A stretch of 64,000 nt of DNA from Candidatus Latescibacterota bacterium (GCA_022820485.1 JAJEFJ010000084.1:46340-110339), one strand, 5' to 3'. Positions 42,293 to 52,040 are shown, numbered from the stretch's first letter. The notes: generated by a model from the letters alone, not told the origin. Made by a program: numbers and translations.

Positions 42293-43585
42293 ATGTCCAG
42301 TCTTATTGTCAACGGGGGCAAACCCCTCTCCGGTGTGATTGTCCCATCGGGCAACAAAAACGCAGCGTTGCCCATTCTCTGCGCCACCTTGCTCACCGAC
42401 GAGCCGGTGATCTTGCACAATGTCCCCAACATCACTGACATCCAGAAATTGGTCGCCTTTTTCCAGGCCCTCGGTTCTCGTATTGACTGGGACCGCTCGG
42501 CCAATACCCTGCGGGTCGATAACTCCGGCTTTGCCGATGAATTGGGCGATGCAGAGCTGACCCAAGGGATGCGCTCCTCCGTGCTCCTGCTGCCCCCCTT
42601 GCTCCAGCGCCTCAAGCGCTTACCCTTACCCGTCGACACCAAGGGCTGCACCCTAGGCGTGCGCGAGATTGACCCGCATCTAGAGATCATGGCCCGGCTG
42701 GGTGCCCGGACCATCTCCGGCGACCCTCCCGTCCTATCGCTGGACAGGTCCTTCGTGGGGACGAGCTATTGGGCGGACTATATGTCGGTGACCACCACCG
42801 AGAATTTTGTCATGGCCGCAGTCCTAGCGTCAGGCTCCTCTACCCTGATCAACGCAGCCAGCGAGCCCCACGTGCAGGATTTGTGCCACTTTCTCAACAG
42901 CATGGGAGCCAGCATTGATGGCATTGGCTCCAGTGTACTACACATCAAGGGGGTTGAGTGCTTGGAGGGCACCGAAGCGACCATCTCTTCTGATCATCAC
43001 GAAGCCACCACCTTCCTGGCCCTAGGTGCTATAACCGGCGGACAAGTCCGCGTCGAGAAGACGCTTCACCACCACTTTGGCCTCATCGATCGGGTTTTTG
43101 CCAAACTGGGCGTGGAAGTGCATCGCGAGGACAATGCCGCGATGGTGCACCAGACCCGACCCCTTCAGGTCCAGGAGCCCTTTACGTCGAATATCCTACC
43201 CAAAATAGAAGCGGCGCCCTGGCCTTATTTTCCCGTTGATTTGCTGCCGCCTATGGTGGCCTTGGCTGTGTGCGCCAAAGGCGTGATGCACTTTTGGAAC
43301 AAAGTGTATGAGGGCGGTTTTACTTGGATCCCCGAACTGGTCAAATTCGGGGCCCACATCGTAATCAGCGATCCGCACCGCATCATCGTCTTCGGCGATA
43401 AACCGCTGCGCCCTTCTGTAGTGGACGCCCCCTATATCATCCGGGCGGCCGTAGCCCTGTACATGACTGCGGCCACTATACCGGGCCAGAGCGTAGTGCA
43501 AAACGCCGAGTCCATCCGCCGCGCTCATCCCCATTTCGTCGAAAACTTGAACAAGTTGGGAGCTGATGTCGAGTGGGACGATTGA
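42293..43585 (+). CDS. murA: UDP-N-acetylglucosamine 1-carboxyvinyltransferase-like (MurA family)
   Basis: 430 aa from ATG 42293 (GGAAGG upstream). LIVNGGKPLSGVIVPSGNKNAALPILCATLL is the conserved EPSP/MurA start, and the active-site loop reads VDTKGCTLGVREIDPHLEIMARLGA with the catalytic Cys. LLPPMVALAVCAKG and RRAHPHFVENLNKLGADVEW end it. It adds enolpyruvate to UDP-GlcNAc in peptidoglycan synthesis; the divergence in the loop (TKGCTLG instead of the usual GGCAIG) suggests it may be a second, specialised copy. Confidence 0.85.
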   Translation: MSSLIVNGGKPLSGVIVPSGNKNAALPILCATLLTDEPVILHNVPNITDIQKLVAFFQALGSRIDWDRSANTLRVDNSGFADELGDAELTQGMRSSVLLLPPLLQRLKRLPLPVDTKGCTLGVREIDPHLEIMARLGARTISGDPPVLSLDRSFVGTSYWADYMSVTTTENFVMAAVLASGSSTLINAASEPHVQDLCHFLNSMGASIDGIGSSVLHIKGVECLEGTEATISSDHHEATTFLALGAITGGQVRVEKTLHHHFGLIDRVFAKLGVEVHREDNAAMVHQTRPLQVQEPFTSNILPKIEAAPWPYFPVDLLPPMVALAVCAKGVMHFWNKVYEGGFTWIPELVKFGAHIVISDPHRIIVFGDKPLRPSVVDAPYIIRAAVALYMTAATIPGQSVVQNAESIRRAHPHFVENLNKLGADVEWDD

Positions 43586-43675
43586 TCTGTTCAGGAGTCT
43601 TTCGTGAATTCCGTTTTTTGCCCTGTCCCTTTATTAGTCCTTATTCCTATGTCAATGGCTTAAAAAGAGAATCTC

Positions 43676-44524
43676 ATGCCCCAGCCCAACGCTTGGACGC
43701 CCGTCGAGGCCCACAGCACGGACGCCCTGCTGCACAGCCGGCCTCAACCTCTCACCGCCTTGGCCGACGGCGACGTCCCCGCCGTAGTCCTGCGGGGAGC
43801 TTACCCGACCGACCACTGCCTCGGCTTGATGCGCCGCTTTGAGCAGCGGGGCTATTTCGATCCGGCCACCGTGGGCCATGCTTCCCAACTCAGCGGCGGC
43901 CCCTATCTCGACTTGGGCACCAGCCTCGGACGACTCGGCTCCGACCCAGCGGCCTTCTTCGCCCATGCCGCTCGCACCCACGAGTTGTTCGCCGCGCTCT
44001 TCGAGGGATTTGCAGACCCGGTGCGCACGATGTACTCAGCCCTAGCCGACCTAGCCGAGGGCAAAGTCGTTCAAACCGCGCGCGAACCGGACGGGCGGCT
44101 CTACGGACCAGCCATTTTCCGCATGTATCACGCCGCCGAAGGCCACAGGCCCCACTACGACTCCGTGGCCAAGCGCTCCCGGCCCGGCCATGAATACGCA
44201 GTCGCCGACTTCCAGCGCCAATTCGCCGGGGTGTTGTGCTTGCAGACCGGCGATGAAACAAGCGCCGACGAACCCTTTATCTACCGCTGCTGGGGCACCC
44301 AGCCTCACATCGAGGAAGTCCTGCGCCAAGATCGCTTCGCCGAGTACGCGGCCGAGCACCACATCCCCCGCGTCCAAGTCCGCTTGACGCCGGGCGATCT
44401 CTACTTCTTCTGCACCGAAAACATCCACGAAGTAGAGCGTCTAACGCGCCAGCGCCGCCGCGTCGTGCTAGCCTTCTTCTTTGCCATGTCGGCGGACAAA
44501 CCGGAAATTTTTGTCTGGTCCTAA
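43676..44524 (+). CDS. 2-oxoglutarate/Fe(II)-dependent oxygenase-like protein
   Basis: 282 aa. The iron triad is visible as HRPHYDSVAKR (His-x-Asp) and FFCTENIHEVERLTRQRRRVVLAFFF (distal His, with Arg for 2-oxoglutarate). The double-stranded beta-helix lies about 130-275. Substrate unknown. It ends 15 bp from the convergent PQQ dehydrogenase gene. Confidence 0.78.
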   Translation: MPQPNAWTPVEAHSTDALLHSRPQPLTALADGDVPAVVLRGAYPTDHCLGLMRRFEQRGYFDPATVGHASQLSGGPYLDLGTSLGRLGSDPAAFFAHAARTHELFAALFEGFADPVRTMYSALADLAEGKVVQTAREPDGRLYGPAIFRMYHAAEGHRPHYDSVAKRSRPGHEYAVADFQRQFAGVLCLQTGDETSADEPFIYRCWGTQPHIEEVLRQDRFAEYAAEHHIPRVQVRLTPGDLYFFCTENIHEVERLTRQRRRVVLAFFFAMSADKPEIFVWS

Positions 44525-44539
44525 GGCGTCTTCGGCCTT

Positions 44540-47443
44540 CTAGTCCCCCGCCTTCTCCACAGCCGCTTGATAGTACTCCCGCAGCAAATCGTCGAGGGCC
44601 GCAGAGGTTTGGTTGTAGTTGGTCCATCCGTACGGCGTGTTGTCAAAGCGCACATCGCCTATGAGGGAATCGGCTCCCCGCGACAGGAGGAAGCGGGCCA
44701 TTTCGAGCTGGTCGGCGACGACGGTTTTGTGCAGGGGCGTACTGCCCTGGTCGTAGGAGCGGAATGCGCCAGCAAAACCGTTGATGTCGGCCCCGCGATC
44801 CAGTAAGAAGGCCGCCGCTTCCAATGCGCCGCTGTACGCGGCAAAGTTAAGCGCCTCGACGAGGATTTGCTCGTCGGTGAGCACGGTGTCCGGGTCGGGG
44901 TGATACAAATGGCCAATCCCCTGTTGCAGCTTGCCCTCGGCGTCGAAGAACTCGGCCAGCAGATCGACGCGATTAGCTCCGGCGGCAAAGCGCAAATCGA
45001 CCGTGGCCCCGGCCTCAATCAACAGACGCGCCAGTTCGCGGTTTTCGGCGATTAGGGCCTTCCACAGTATGCGGCCGCGGTTGCGGTCCAAATCAGCCCC
45101 CCGATCGACCAAGAGACCGACCAACTCGGCCTTGGTACCGGCCCAGTCGAGCTGGGCACTTTGGGCCACCAGTTCCAGCACCGTAACTAAATCGTACGTA
45201 GCGGCGTTGGGATCGGCCCCGGCGGCGAGTAAGACAGCGGCCAGTTCAACGGCGTTTTCGGGCAGCGACACTCGCTGCGGCTCGCCAGCCACGTGATGCA
45301 AGAGGGTGGCCCCGCGGAAGTAGGGGTATTCGTAGTACTCGTCGAAATAGCCCTGCGCCGCCGTTAGTTCGGGATGTTCGGCGAGTAGGTTGCTAAGCGT
45401 CTCCACGTCGCCAGCGTCGATGGCTTGGACGGCCCGGTAAAAGTCTGGGTGCCCGGCGTCGCCGCGGTCGCGGCCTTGCGGCGGCAAGGATTCGCCCGCG
45501 CGCGGGATGGCCAGTGCCACCAGCTCGGGCGGGCGATCGGGATCGCCAAAATCATTGCCCACTGGGACGATCACGTACTGACGTCCATCCGCCACATAGC
45601 TCATCAGCGCGCCGTAGGCATTGCTGGGCAACTCGACGCGGCCGATTTCTCGGCCCGACGCCAGATCGTAGGCGCGTAAGTAGGCGTCGCGATCGACGAA
45701 GTAGTCCATACCAGCGTCGCTCAGATCGTGTGGGTCTTGCGAGGCGGCCAGCAGCAACCGGGGAGTGGTCAGCACGAAGGTGCGGTTGTCCCAGCCCATA
45801 TCCGGCAGGTCGAGTCCCTTGAGCGCCGGGTGATCAACCGGCCCCTTGCCCACCGTCGTCCGCCACAGGTGCTCGCCGGTGTTGAGGTCAATGGCGGTGA
45901 TACTGCCATAAGGAGGCTTGACCAGCGGCAGACCCCGAGGGCCGAGGACGTGCTGGTTGTTGCTAGCAGAAAACGCCGAATGAGCCTCCGGGTCATCTAC
46001 CCGATGCAACTGCACGGTGGTGATGGCCATGTGCGACGGCACGTACAGCACACCCGTGCGCGGGTCCGCCGCACCACCGGCCCAGTCGGCGCCGCCCCAT
46101 TGCCCGGGCACCACCAAAACCCCCTTCTCGGTCGGCGGCGCGTAGAGCGGGCCGTAGTCGTAGCGGGCGAGAATCTCCTTGGCTTCCTCGCGCAACTCGG
46201 GCGTGAAGTCAATCAGGTCGTCTTCGCCAATGCCTTGGCGTTCAAATGGCGCAGGTTTGGTCGGGAAGGGCTGGGTCGGAGAGGTCTTTTCGCCCGGCAC
46301 CTGCGACTGGGGCACCGGCCGTTCGACAATCGGCCAGACCGGCTCACCGCTTTTGCGGTCAAACACAAAGCAGAAAGCCTGCTTGGTCAGCACGGCGACG
46401 ATCTGGCGCGGGCGACCTTCTACTTCTACATCCAGCAACACCGGCGGGGCCGGTGGATCGTAGTCCCACAGGCCGTGGTGGACGAGCTGATAGTGCCAGA
46501 CCCGCTCGCCAGTCTCGGCATTCAGGCAGACAATCGACTCGCTGAACAGGTTGTCGCCCGGGCGCTCGCCGCCGTAGTAGTCATGGCTGGCAGAACTCAC
46601 CGGCAAGTAGAGGTAGCCCAGTTCTTCGGCGGCGGTCATTGAGGCCCAGACATTAGCCGCGCCGTAGGTCTTCCAAGCGTCACTTTCCCAAGTCTCGTTG
46701 CCGTATTCGCCCGCCAGCGGAATCGTGTGGAACTCCCAGACCTTGGCCCCCGTCCTGGCGTCGAAAGCCTGCACATCGCCGGAAGGCGTGTACTCAGCCG
46801 GGGGCCGGCCGCGCCAGTCGCCAATGGCCGAACCGACCGCGACCACGCCACGGCAGATCACGGGCGGGGCAGTCACGCCGTAGTTCCAGCGGTCACCGTC
46901 GGTCAGTGGGCGACGCAGGGACGCGCCCAAGTCAACTCGGCCATCTTGGCCAAACGCCGGGTCTGGGAGGCCGGTCTTGGCATCGATGGAATACAAATAG
47001 GCGGTTGAAGTGGCGAGAAAAATCCGCTCGACTGCGCCGTCGGTCCAGTAGCTTGCGCCGCGCAGGTTGCCCAAGAAACGAGGCTCAATGCGCCAAGCTT
47101 CTGGATCAAACGTCCACAGTTTTTCGCCGCTAGCTCCATCGAGAGCGACGAGTATATTGAACGGCGAGGCGTAGTACAGCACCCCATTGACGGCGATCGG
47201 CGTACCGCGGTGCTCGTCGAAGTCTAGGTCGAGATCTGCCGTCTCGTATATCCGCTGATCGGGCGGGCGAAAGCGCCACACGACGCGCAATTGGTCGAAG
47301 TTGTCCGGGCCAATCTCGGCGGCGGGCGAGTACTTGGTGCCGCCCAGATCAGAGGTGTAATAAGGCCAATCAACCGCTTGGGCCGAGGCTACTGCTATCA
47401 ACATCAGCCAGACGCTCAGGATGCTGCAGGCGCGTTTATTCAC
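44540..47443 (-). CDS. Secreted PQQ-dependent dehydrogenase fused to ankyrin repeats
   Basis: 967 aa. Signal peptide MNKRACSILSVWLMLIAVASAQA. Residues 25-655 form the quinoprotein eight-bladed propeller: DWPYYTSDLGGTKYSPAAEIGPDNFDQLRVVWRF, GEKLWTFDPEAW, YGVTAPPVICRGVVAVGS, KVWEFHTIPLAGEYGNETWE and GVLVVPGQWGGADWAGGAADPRTGVLYVPSH. Residues about 670-960 are ankyrin-type repeats: ELAAVLLAAGADPNAATYD, LVGLLVDRGADLDRNRG, ELARLLIEAGATVDLR, EAAAFLLDRGADINGF and EMARFLLSRGADSL. It should oxidise an alcohol or sugar in the periplasm; the ankyrin part may bind a partner protein. Confidence 0.88.
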   Translation of the reverse strand: MNKRACSILSVWLMLIAVASAQAVDWPYYTSDLGGTKYSPAAEIGPDNFDQLRVVWRFRPPDQRIYETADLDLDFDEHRGTPIAVNGVLYYASPFNILVALDGASGEKLWTFDPEAWRIEPRFLGNLRGASYWTDGAVERIFLATSTAYLYSIDAKTGLPDPAFGQDGRVDLGASLRRPLTDGDRWNYGVTAPPVICRGVVAVGSAIGDWRGRPPAEYTPSGDVQAFDARTGAKVWEFHTIPLAGEYGNETWESDAWKTYGAANVWASMTAAEELGYLYLPVSSASHDYYGGERPGDNLFSESIVCLNAETGERVWHYQLVHHGLWDYDPPAPPVLLDVEVEGRPRQIVAVLTKQAFCFVFDRKSGEPVWPIVERPVPQSQVPGEKTSPTQPFPTKPAPFERQGIGEDDLIDFTPELREEAKEILARYDYGPLYAPPTEKGVLVVPGQWGGADWAGGAADPRTGVLYVPSHMAITTVQLHRVDDPEAHSAFSASNNQHVLGPRGLPLVKPPYGSITAIDLNTGEHLWRTTVGKGPVDHPALKGLDLPDMGWDNRTFVLTTPRLLLAASQDPHDLSDAGMDYFVDRDAYLRAYDLASGREIGRVELPSNAYGALMSYVADGRQYVIVPVGNDFGDPDRPPELVALAIPRAGESLPPQGRDRGDAGHPDFYRAVQAIDAGDVETLSNLLAEHPELTAAQGYFDEYYEYPYFRGATLLHHVAGEPQRVSLPENAVELAAVLLAAGADPNAATYDLVTVLELVAQSAQLDWAGTKAELVGLLVDRGADLDRNRGRILWKALIAENRELARLLIEAGATVDLRFAAGANRVDLLAEFFDAEGKLQQGIGHLYHPDPDTVLTDEQILVEALNFAAYSGALEAAAFLLDRGADINGFAGAFRSYDQGSTPLHKTVVADQLEMARFLLSRGADSLIGDVRFDNTPYGWTNYNQTSAALDDLLREYYQAAVEKAGD

Positions 47444-47738
47444 TCGTTGCTCCTTTCCTTTTGCGCGGTTTCTATAAGCGTCTTAAAACGGACGACGGGG
47501 CGTTGAACAGTGTCAAAACCCCGCCGCCGTCTGTTCCCTGCTGCCCGACTTGGGACGGCGACGAGGCCCTGCCCATGACCACCTTGCACATCTTCCCCTC
47601 CGGCAAGGTCGAAGTCAAGATGAAGGTCGTGGGGTTTGACGCGGCCGATGGCCAGAGCCTGTCCCGCGCCACTTAATCCACATCCGCGAGCACCTCTTTG
47701 CCGACGACCGGCCCTTCGCCCAGTGCCACGCCTCAACC

Positions 47739-48638
47739 TTGGTGCAGCTCAAAAACGGCGCGTTTCTCGCCGCGTGGTTTGGCGGCACCCGCGAAGGCCA
47801 AGCGGATGTCGGGATCTGGGGAACTGAGCGCCGACACGGGCGCTGGTCGCCCCCGCGCTGCTTGGCCAAGGTGCGAGACTGCGCCCACTGGAATCCAGTG
47901 CTCCACACCAGCGACGACGGCTGCGTCTATCTGTTCTTCAAGGTGGGCGAGCAGATCGCCGATTGGGAAACTTGGGTGATAGAATCGACCGACGAGGGCC
48001 AAACTTGGACCGAGCCGCGGGCACTAGTGCTGGGCGACCGGGGCGGGCGCGGGCCGGTCAAAAACAAGCTCCTCGTGCTCGCCGACGACACGTGGCTAGC
48101 CGGGGCCTCGCTGGAAAAGGAAGGGTGGGAGGTCTTTGTCGATCGCAGCACAGACCGAGGCGCGACTTGGCAGGCGAGCGATCTCATAACACGAGACCGC
48201 TCGCTCTTTACCGGCCACGGCGCAATCCAGCCGGCGCTTTGGGAATCGGCCCCGGGTCAGGTACATATGCTGGTTCGCACCACCTGCGGGCGGATCGGTC
48301 GCAGCGACTCCGCGGACGGGGGGCAGACTTGGTCGCCGCTCTATCCGACGGACCTGCCCAACAACAACAGCGGCCTCGACCTAGCCCGCCTCCACGATGG
48401 CACCCTCGCCCTCGTCTGCAACCCAGTGGAGCGCACGCGCACCCCGCTCTCGATCCTACTCTCAGCGGACAATGGACAGACGTGGCCGCGCCGCTTGGAT
48501 TTGGAAACCACCGACGGCGAGTACTCCTATCCGGCGATCATCCCCACCCAAGTCGGCATGGCCATCACCTATACGTGGAAACGCGAGCGGATCGCCTTCT
48601 GGCACGGGTCTGTGGAACAAGTGCCGAATACCGGCTAG
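47739..48638 (+). CDS. Sialidase-like (BNR repeat) protein, 5' end uncertain
   Basis: 299 aa from TTG 47739. Asp-box type repeats are visible: ESTDEGQTWTEPR, DRSTDRGATWQASD, DSADGGQTWSPLY and LSADNGQTWPRRL. FLAAWFGGTREGQADV and GPVKNKLLVLAD resemble glycoside/sialidase-fold proteins without a signal peptide. In frame upstream, from about 47673, the reading LIHIREHLFADDRPFAQCHASTLVQL looks like family sequence, yet no ATG or GTG exists between the in-frame TGA at 47637 and the TTG. The start codon may be lost or non-standard. The 295-bp gap before it holds no other supported gene. Confidence 0.7.
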   Translation: MVQLKNGAFLAAWFGGTREGQADVGIWGTERRHGRWSPPRCLAKVRDCAHWNPVLHTSDDGCVYLFFKVGEQIADWETWVIESTDEGQTWTEPRALVLGDRGGRGPVKNKLLVLADDTWLAGASLEKEGWEVFVDRSTDRGATWQASDLITRDRSLFTGHGAIQPALWESAPGQVHMLVRTTCGRIGRSDSADGGQTWSPLYPTDLPNNNSGLDLARLHDGTLALVCNPVERTRTPLSILLSADNGQTWPRRLDLETTDGEYSYPAIIPTQVGMAITYTWKRERIAFWHGSVEQVPNTG

Positions 48639-48688
48639 TATGATGCCGCCAGCAGCCACCAACACCGGCCGAAAGACTTGTCCGGCAG

Positions 48689-48840
48689 CTTGTCCGGTAG
48701 CGTCTAACCCTCCGGCTACATATCCTCGCCGCGCAGCAGAAAGGCGCGGATGTCGTAACGGCCCGGGCGCTCTACTGGCAAATCCCCCGCCTCGATCATC
48801 ACCTCCAACGGCGAAGCCATCGTCCGCAAAGGCAACGCGG
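48689..48840 (-). pseudogene. Fragment: 3' end copy of a Gfo/Idh gene
   Basis: This 152-bp stretch aligns without gaps to 50961-51112, the 3' end of the oxidoreductase gene at 50976-52040, with 14 mismatches (about 91 percent). The stop TAG is kept. It lies on the other side of the AlbA_2 gene, so the two copies bracket that gene as direct repeats. Confidence 0.85.
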
Positions 48841-48872
48841 CTTCCGAGAACAAAGATAGGCTGTCGTCATGT

Positions 48873-50723
48873 TTAGCCATCTTTGTCTTCACTTCGGTCG
48901 TCTTCTTCCAACATGCGCCGGGCCTTTAGTCGGGCTCCCGCTTCTGTAATGACATACTGCTGGTTCGACGCCCGGGGTTTCTCCGGGTTGGTCATTGCCA
49001 CAATCCCAGACTTAATCAGCGGATCGAGGTGGCGTTCCTTGAAATAACCCCGATTGGTTACGCCAAGGGCTTCCAGAATATCGGATAGACGACGAGGCAC
49101 ATCGCATAAGTCAATGATTTTCCAGTGAGTTGCAGACAACTCTGTCAAAGGAGAAACTTGTGCAGTGGACAAGTCGGACTGTCTGGGCTGAACTTGTGCA
49201 GTGGACAAGTCCTCACCCCGTACATCAGGTTGGTCAGCAGCTTGGTCAATTTGACGAAACCGATCCTCTAGATGCTCAGCCCAAGCGTACTTTCTTCCGG
49301 CTTCGATAGTTCTGAAGAGGACTTTTGTGACCAAGGCTTCGGCAATCTCCTTAGCATCCGGTCCTGCAAGACCCGTTACGGCCTTGATCTGCGAAAGCGT
49401 GATTGACTGTTCCCGGCAGCCAAATGCGAATACCCTTGCCTGTTCATCGGTGAGTTGTACGCCGAGGCTTGCCTGAAAAAGAATCTGCTGATCCGACAGA
49501 AGTTCTTCCCTTCTCAGGATGAGTTCAAAGCACTTATGTCTCTTGATGTTGGCAATAGTGGGTGGAACGTAACCTAACTCCTGCCAGTTGCGGAATACAT
49601 CGCGCAGTCCCCACCCGGCATTCTCGCTCAGCCCAATGCGCCGGAAAGCGGTTACGATTCGGGGATTGCGAACCTCCTTTTCACCAGGTTCAAGTAGATC
49701 GGAATCCGTGGCGAATGCATCGCCGGGGTTCCAGAAAACGGTCTGATCGGTATAGTGGCGGATACTCGCTTTACGAGAATGGTCGGAGTAATCCTGGTGG
49801 ATGAGGAGGTTGACCATTGATTCGCGAAAGGCGCGGTAGTCCGGCGGCGTATCATCTCGCCGCAGGGATGTGGGGTCAACCCGGAATGGCATTTCTGCGA
49901 ATCTCTGGTACCAATCGACAAGGGACTGCCAAGTGCGGATGAGATTCTCGTCGAGTACAAGTCGATCATTCCAGCGTTCACCAGCATCGGCTCTGTCGCG
50001 AGTCAGCGCAAATCGCTGGCAATCCACTACAGGACGCGGCAGGAGTTGTCGGAAGGCCGCATTGGTGCCAAACAAAAGAATCGCTGCGCGAGATGGATAT
50101 ACTTGGTTGTGCTGTTCAACAAGCAAGCCCATCTCATTGAGGAAATCCGCGTCGGATAACGTTACATAGGATCGATTTCCCAGCCGTCCTTCATAGGTTC
50201 TCCGGTACCACTCAATGCTCTCCAAGTCGAGCGCCGTACTCAAGTCAAGACCGACGGATTGGCCGTCATAGCGTTCCGTCGCTGCGTCCATGAGAAATCG
50301 ATTCCGTTCGTTGTCCGAGCAGCGAATATCGCTTCCGCCGCTGCGAACGAACGAGCGGCGAATATCCCCGTTCAAGAAGACGGGCTTGTGCGAACGATGT
50401 ACTTCGGACACGTAGAAGACAAGCAGATCCGAGTCGTCGTACTTGTGCAGTTCCTCCCGAACACTCACCTTCACGCTTATCTTATCGGGTTGTCGCAACG
50501 TAGTTAGGAACTCGTTCTGAACTTTATCGACATCAAGAACGCCGACTACCTCCATATCCTGCCCGCTCTTCTTGACGCCGAACACAAGATGACCGCCCTC
50601 GGTGTTTGCAAAAGCAGATACCGTCTCATAGGCATTTCGCGGCACGGCGCGTTGCGCCTCCTTAAACTCAACATCGCGCCATTCATGCGCGTTGAGCAGT
50701 TCTATCAATTCATCCTGTGTCAT
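48873..50723 (-). CDS. AlbA_2/Schlafen-type ATP-binding protein with C-terminal winged helix
   Basis: 616 aa. Residues 1-150: EWRDVEFKEAQRAVPRNAYETVSAFANTEGGHLVFGVKKSG is the AlbA_2 core; middle part ESMVNLLIHQDYSDHSRKASIRHYTDQTVFWNPGD and NPRIVTAFRRIGLSENAGWGLRDVFRNW are the ATP-dependent helix-turn-helix regulator type. The C-terminus has two winged-helix-like segments. A linker near 520 repeats DLSTAQV, encoded by a 21-bp direct repeat (49155-49175 and 49191-49211). Roles in the family include transcription control and defence. It looks inserted among metabolic genes. Confidence 0.82.
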   Translation of the reverse strand: MTQDELIELLNAHEWRDVEFKEAQRAVPRNAYETVSAFANTEGGHLVFGVKKSGQDMEVVGVLDVDKVQNEFLTTLRQPDKISVKVSVREELHKYDDSDLLVFYVSEVHRSHKPVFLNGDIRRSFVRSGGSDIRCSDNERNRFLMDAATERYDGQSVGLDLSTALDLESIEWYRRTYEGRLGNRSYVTLSDADFLNEMGLLVEQHNQVYPSRAAILLFGTNAAFRQLLPRPVVDCQRFALTRDRADAGERWNDRLVLDENLIRTWQSLVDWYQRFAEMPFRVDPTSLRRDDTPPDYRAFRESMVNLLIHQDYSDHSRKASIRHYTDQTVFWNPGDAFATDSDLLEPGEKEVRNPRIVTAFRRIGLSENAGWGLRDVFRNWQELGYVPPTIANIKRHKCFELILRREELLSDQQILFQASLGVQLTDEQARVFAFGCREQSITLSQIKAVTGLAGPDAKEIAEALVTKVLFRTIEAGRKYAWAEHLEDRFRQIDQAADQPDVRGEDLSTAQVQPRQSDLSTAQVSPLTELSATHWKIIDLCDVPRRLSDILEALGVTNRGYFKERHLDPLIKSGIVAMTNPEKPRASNQQYVITEAGARLKARRMLEEDDRSEDKDG

Positions 50724-50727
50724 GTGT

Positions 50728-50853
50728 TCACTCCAGTACGATCCTTACTTTGCCAAGACTCTTACCTCTAGTAAGTTCGTCTTGGTGGAACGCGCTCACC
50801 ATCTCCTCAAAGGAGCAATCATCAACGATGGTGTCGTTCCATGCGGCCACCCG
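50728..50853 (-). pseudogene. Possible remnant of a dehydrogenase C-terminus
   Basis: The minus-strand reading ending WNDTIVDDCSFEEMVSAFHQ then GKSLGKVRIVLE resembles the last residues of a zinc-type alcohol dehydrogenase (GKVRIVL end). It has no start of its own and merges upstream into unrelated sequence. Weak: only about 40 residues support it. The rest of 50854-50960 shows no gene. Confidence 0.25.
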
Positions 50854-50975
50854 CAACACTGGAAGGTCTCTCGGTGCCTGATTCCGGTAACCCTTTTGAA
50901 TATCAGCACTTTTCTTCGGTTCTAGGCAGGCACTAAGAACCCTAATTATCCAAGGCTCGACTTGTCCAGTAGCGT

Positions 50976-52040
50976 CTAGCCTTCCTGCTGCATGTCCTCG
51001 CCGCGCAGCAAAAAGGCGCGGATGTCGTAGCGGCCCGGACGCTCTACGGGCAAGTCCCCCGCCTCGATCATCACTTCCAACGGCGAAGCCATCGTTCGCA
51101 AAGGCAGCGCGGTCACCTCGTGTAGCCGCGCCGACTCGTACGTGGCCATGATGATCTCCACGGCCGCTCGGCCGTTTTCCGCTTGGCCGCGATGCTCGAC
51201 CTTGCCTTCGATCCACTCTACGATCTCGCGCTGCTGTCCAACGCTGGGATCCTCGCCCTCGCCCGGCCGCTCCTCCCAAGTGCCGGTCTGGCTGTTGAGC
51301 AGCCGCACCTTGCTCTCGTCGAGTTCAATGATGCCCTCCGAGCCGTAGAAGATCCCGCCTTGGTAATTCGGACCGGCCAACTCCTGCAAAAGCTGGCCAA
51401 CGGCCCCGTTGTCGAACTGTACCACGCACAAACTGCGATCCTCGATGGGGATGTCGCGCTCAAAGCGCTCGGTCTTGCGCTCGATATTGCCCATCACCCA
51501 CACGGCCTGCGGATCGCCCATCACATAGCGCATCATGTCCAACAGGTGCGAGCAATCGTTGAGCAAGCCCTGTCCGCCGCACGCGTTGACCTGCCGCACC
51601 TCGCCGATGGCCCCTTCTGCCACCAGTTCCTTGGCCAAAGTCCACGCCGGATTGAAGCGGCGCTGATGGGCAATGGCCAGCTTGACCTGGTTGCGCCGGG
51701 CGGCGATTAGCATGTCGTCGCAATCGCCCAAACTGGTCGCCATGGGCTTTTCGCACAGCACGGCTTTGGGCTTGCGCGCACAAGCGGCAATCGTCATCGG
51801 CGCGTGCAACTTGTGCCAAGTGCAAATCGAGACGATATCGAGCATCTCGTCGTCGAGCATTTGGCGAAAATCCTCATAGCGTTGAGCGATCCCATGCCGG
51901 TCGCCGAACTCCTCCCGCGCCGCAGCCACTGGATCGGCCAGCGCCACTACCTCGACTTGGTCCACCCCGTTCCAGCCGTTCATGTGGTAGTTGGCGATGC
52001 CGCCACAGCCGATAATGCCCACTCGATACTTTTCTGCCAT
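50976..52040 (-). CDS. Gfo/Idh/MocA-family oxidoreductase
   Basis: 354 aa. YRVGIIGCGGIANYHMNGW (NAD loop), KAVLCEKPMATSLGDCDDML (EKP motif), LAIAHQRRFNPAW, and the substrate-domain motif ACGGQGLLNDCSHLLDMMRYVMGD. It lies 21 bp after the esterase-like gene and may act on the released sugar. Its 3' end has a 152-bp copy at 48689-48840. Confidence 0.88.
   Translation of the reverse strand: MAEKYRVGIIGCGGIANYHMNGWNGVDQVEVVALADPVAAAREEFGDRHGIAQRYEDFRQMLDDEMLDIVSICTWHKLHAPMTIAACARKPKAVLCEKPMATSLGDCDDMLIAARRNQVKLAIAHQRRFNPAWTLAKELVAEGAIGEVRQVNACGGQGLLNDCSHLLDMMRYVMGDPQAVWVMGNIERKTERFERDIPIEDRSLCVVQFDNGAVGQLLQELAGPNYQGGIFYGSEGIIELDESKVRLLNSQTGTWEERPGEGEDPSVGQQREIVEWIEGKVEHRGQAENGRAAVEIIMATYESARLHEVTALPLRTMASPLEVMIEAGDLPVERPGRYDIRAFLLRGEDMQQEG

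Noticed and set aside
49155..49211. Two 21-bp repeats as a CRISPR-like array
   Set aside because: They are in frame inside the AlbA_2 gene and encode a repeated DLSTAQV linker.
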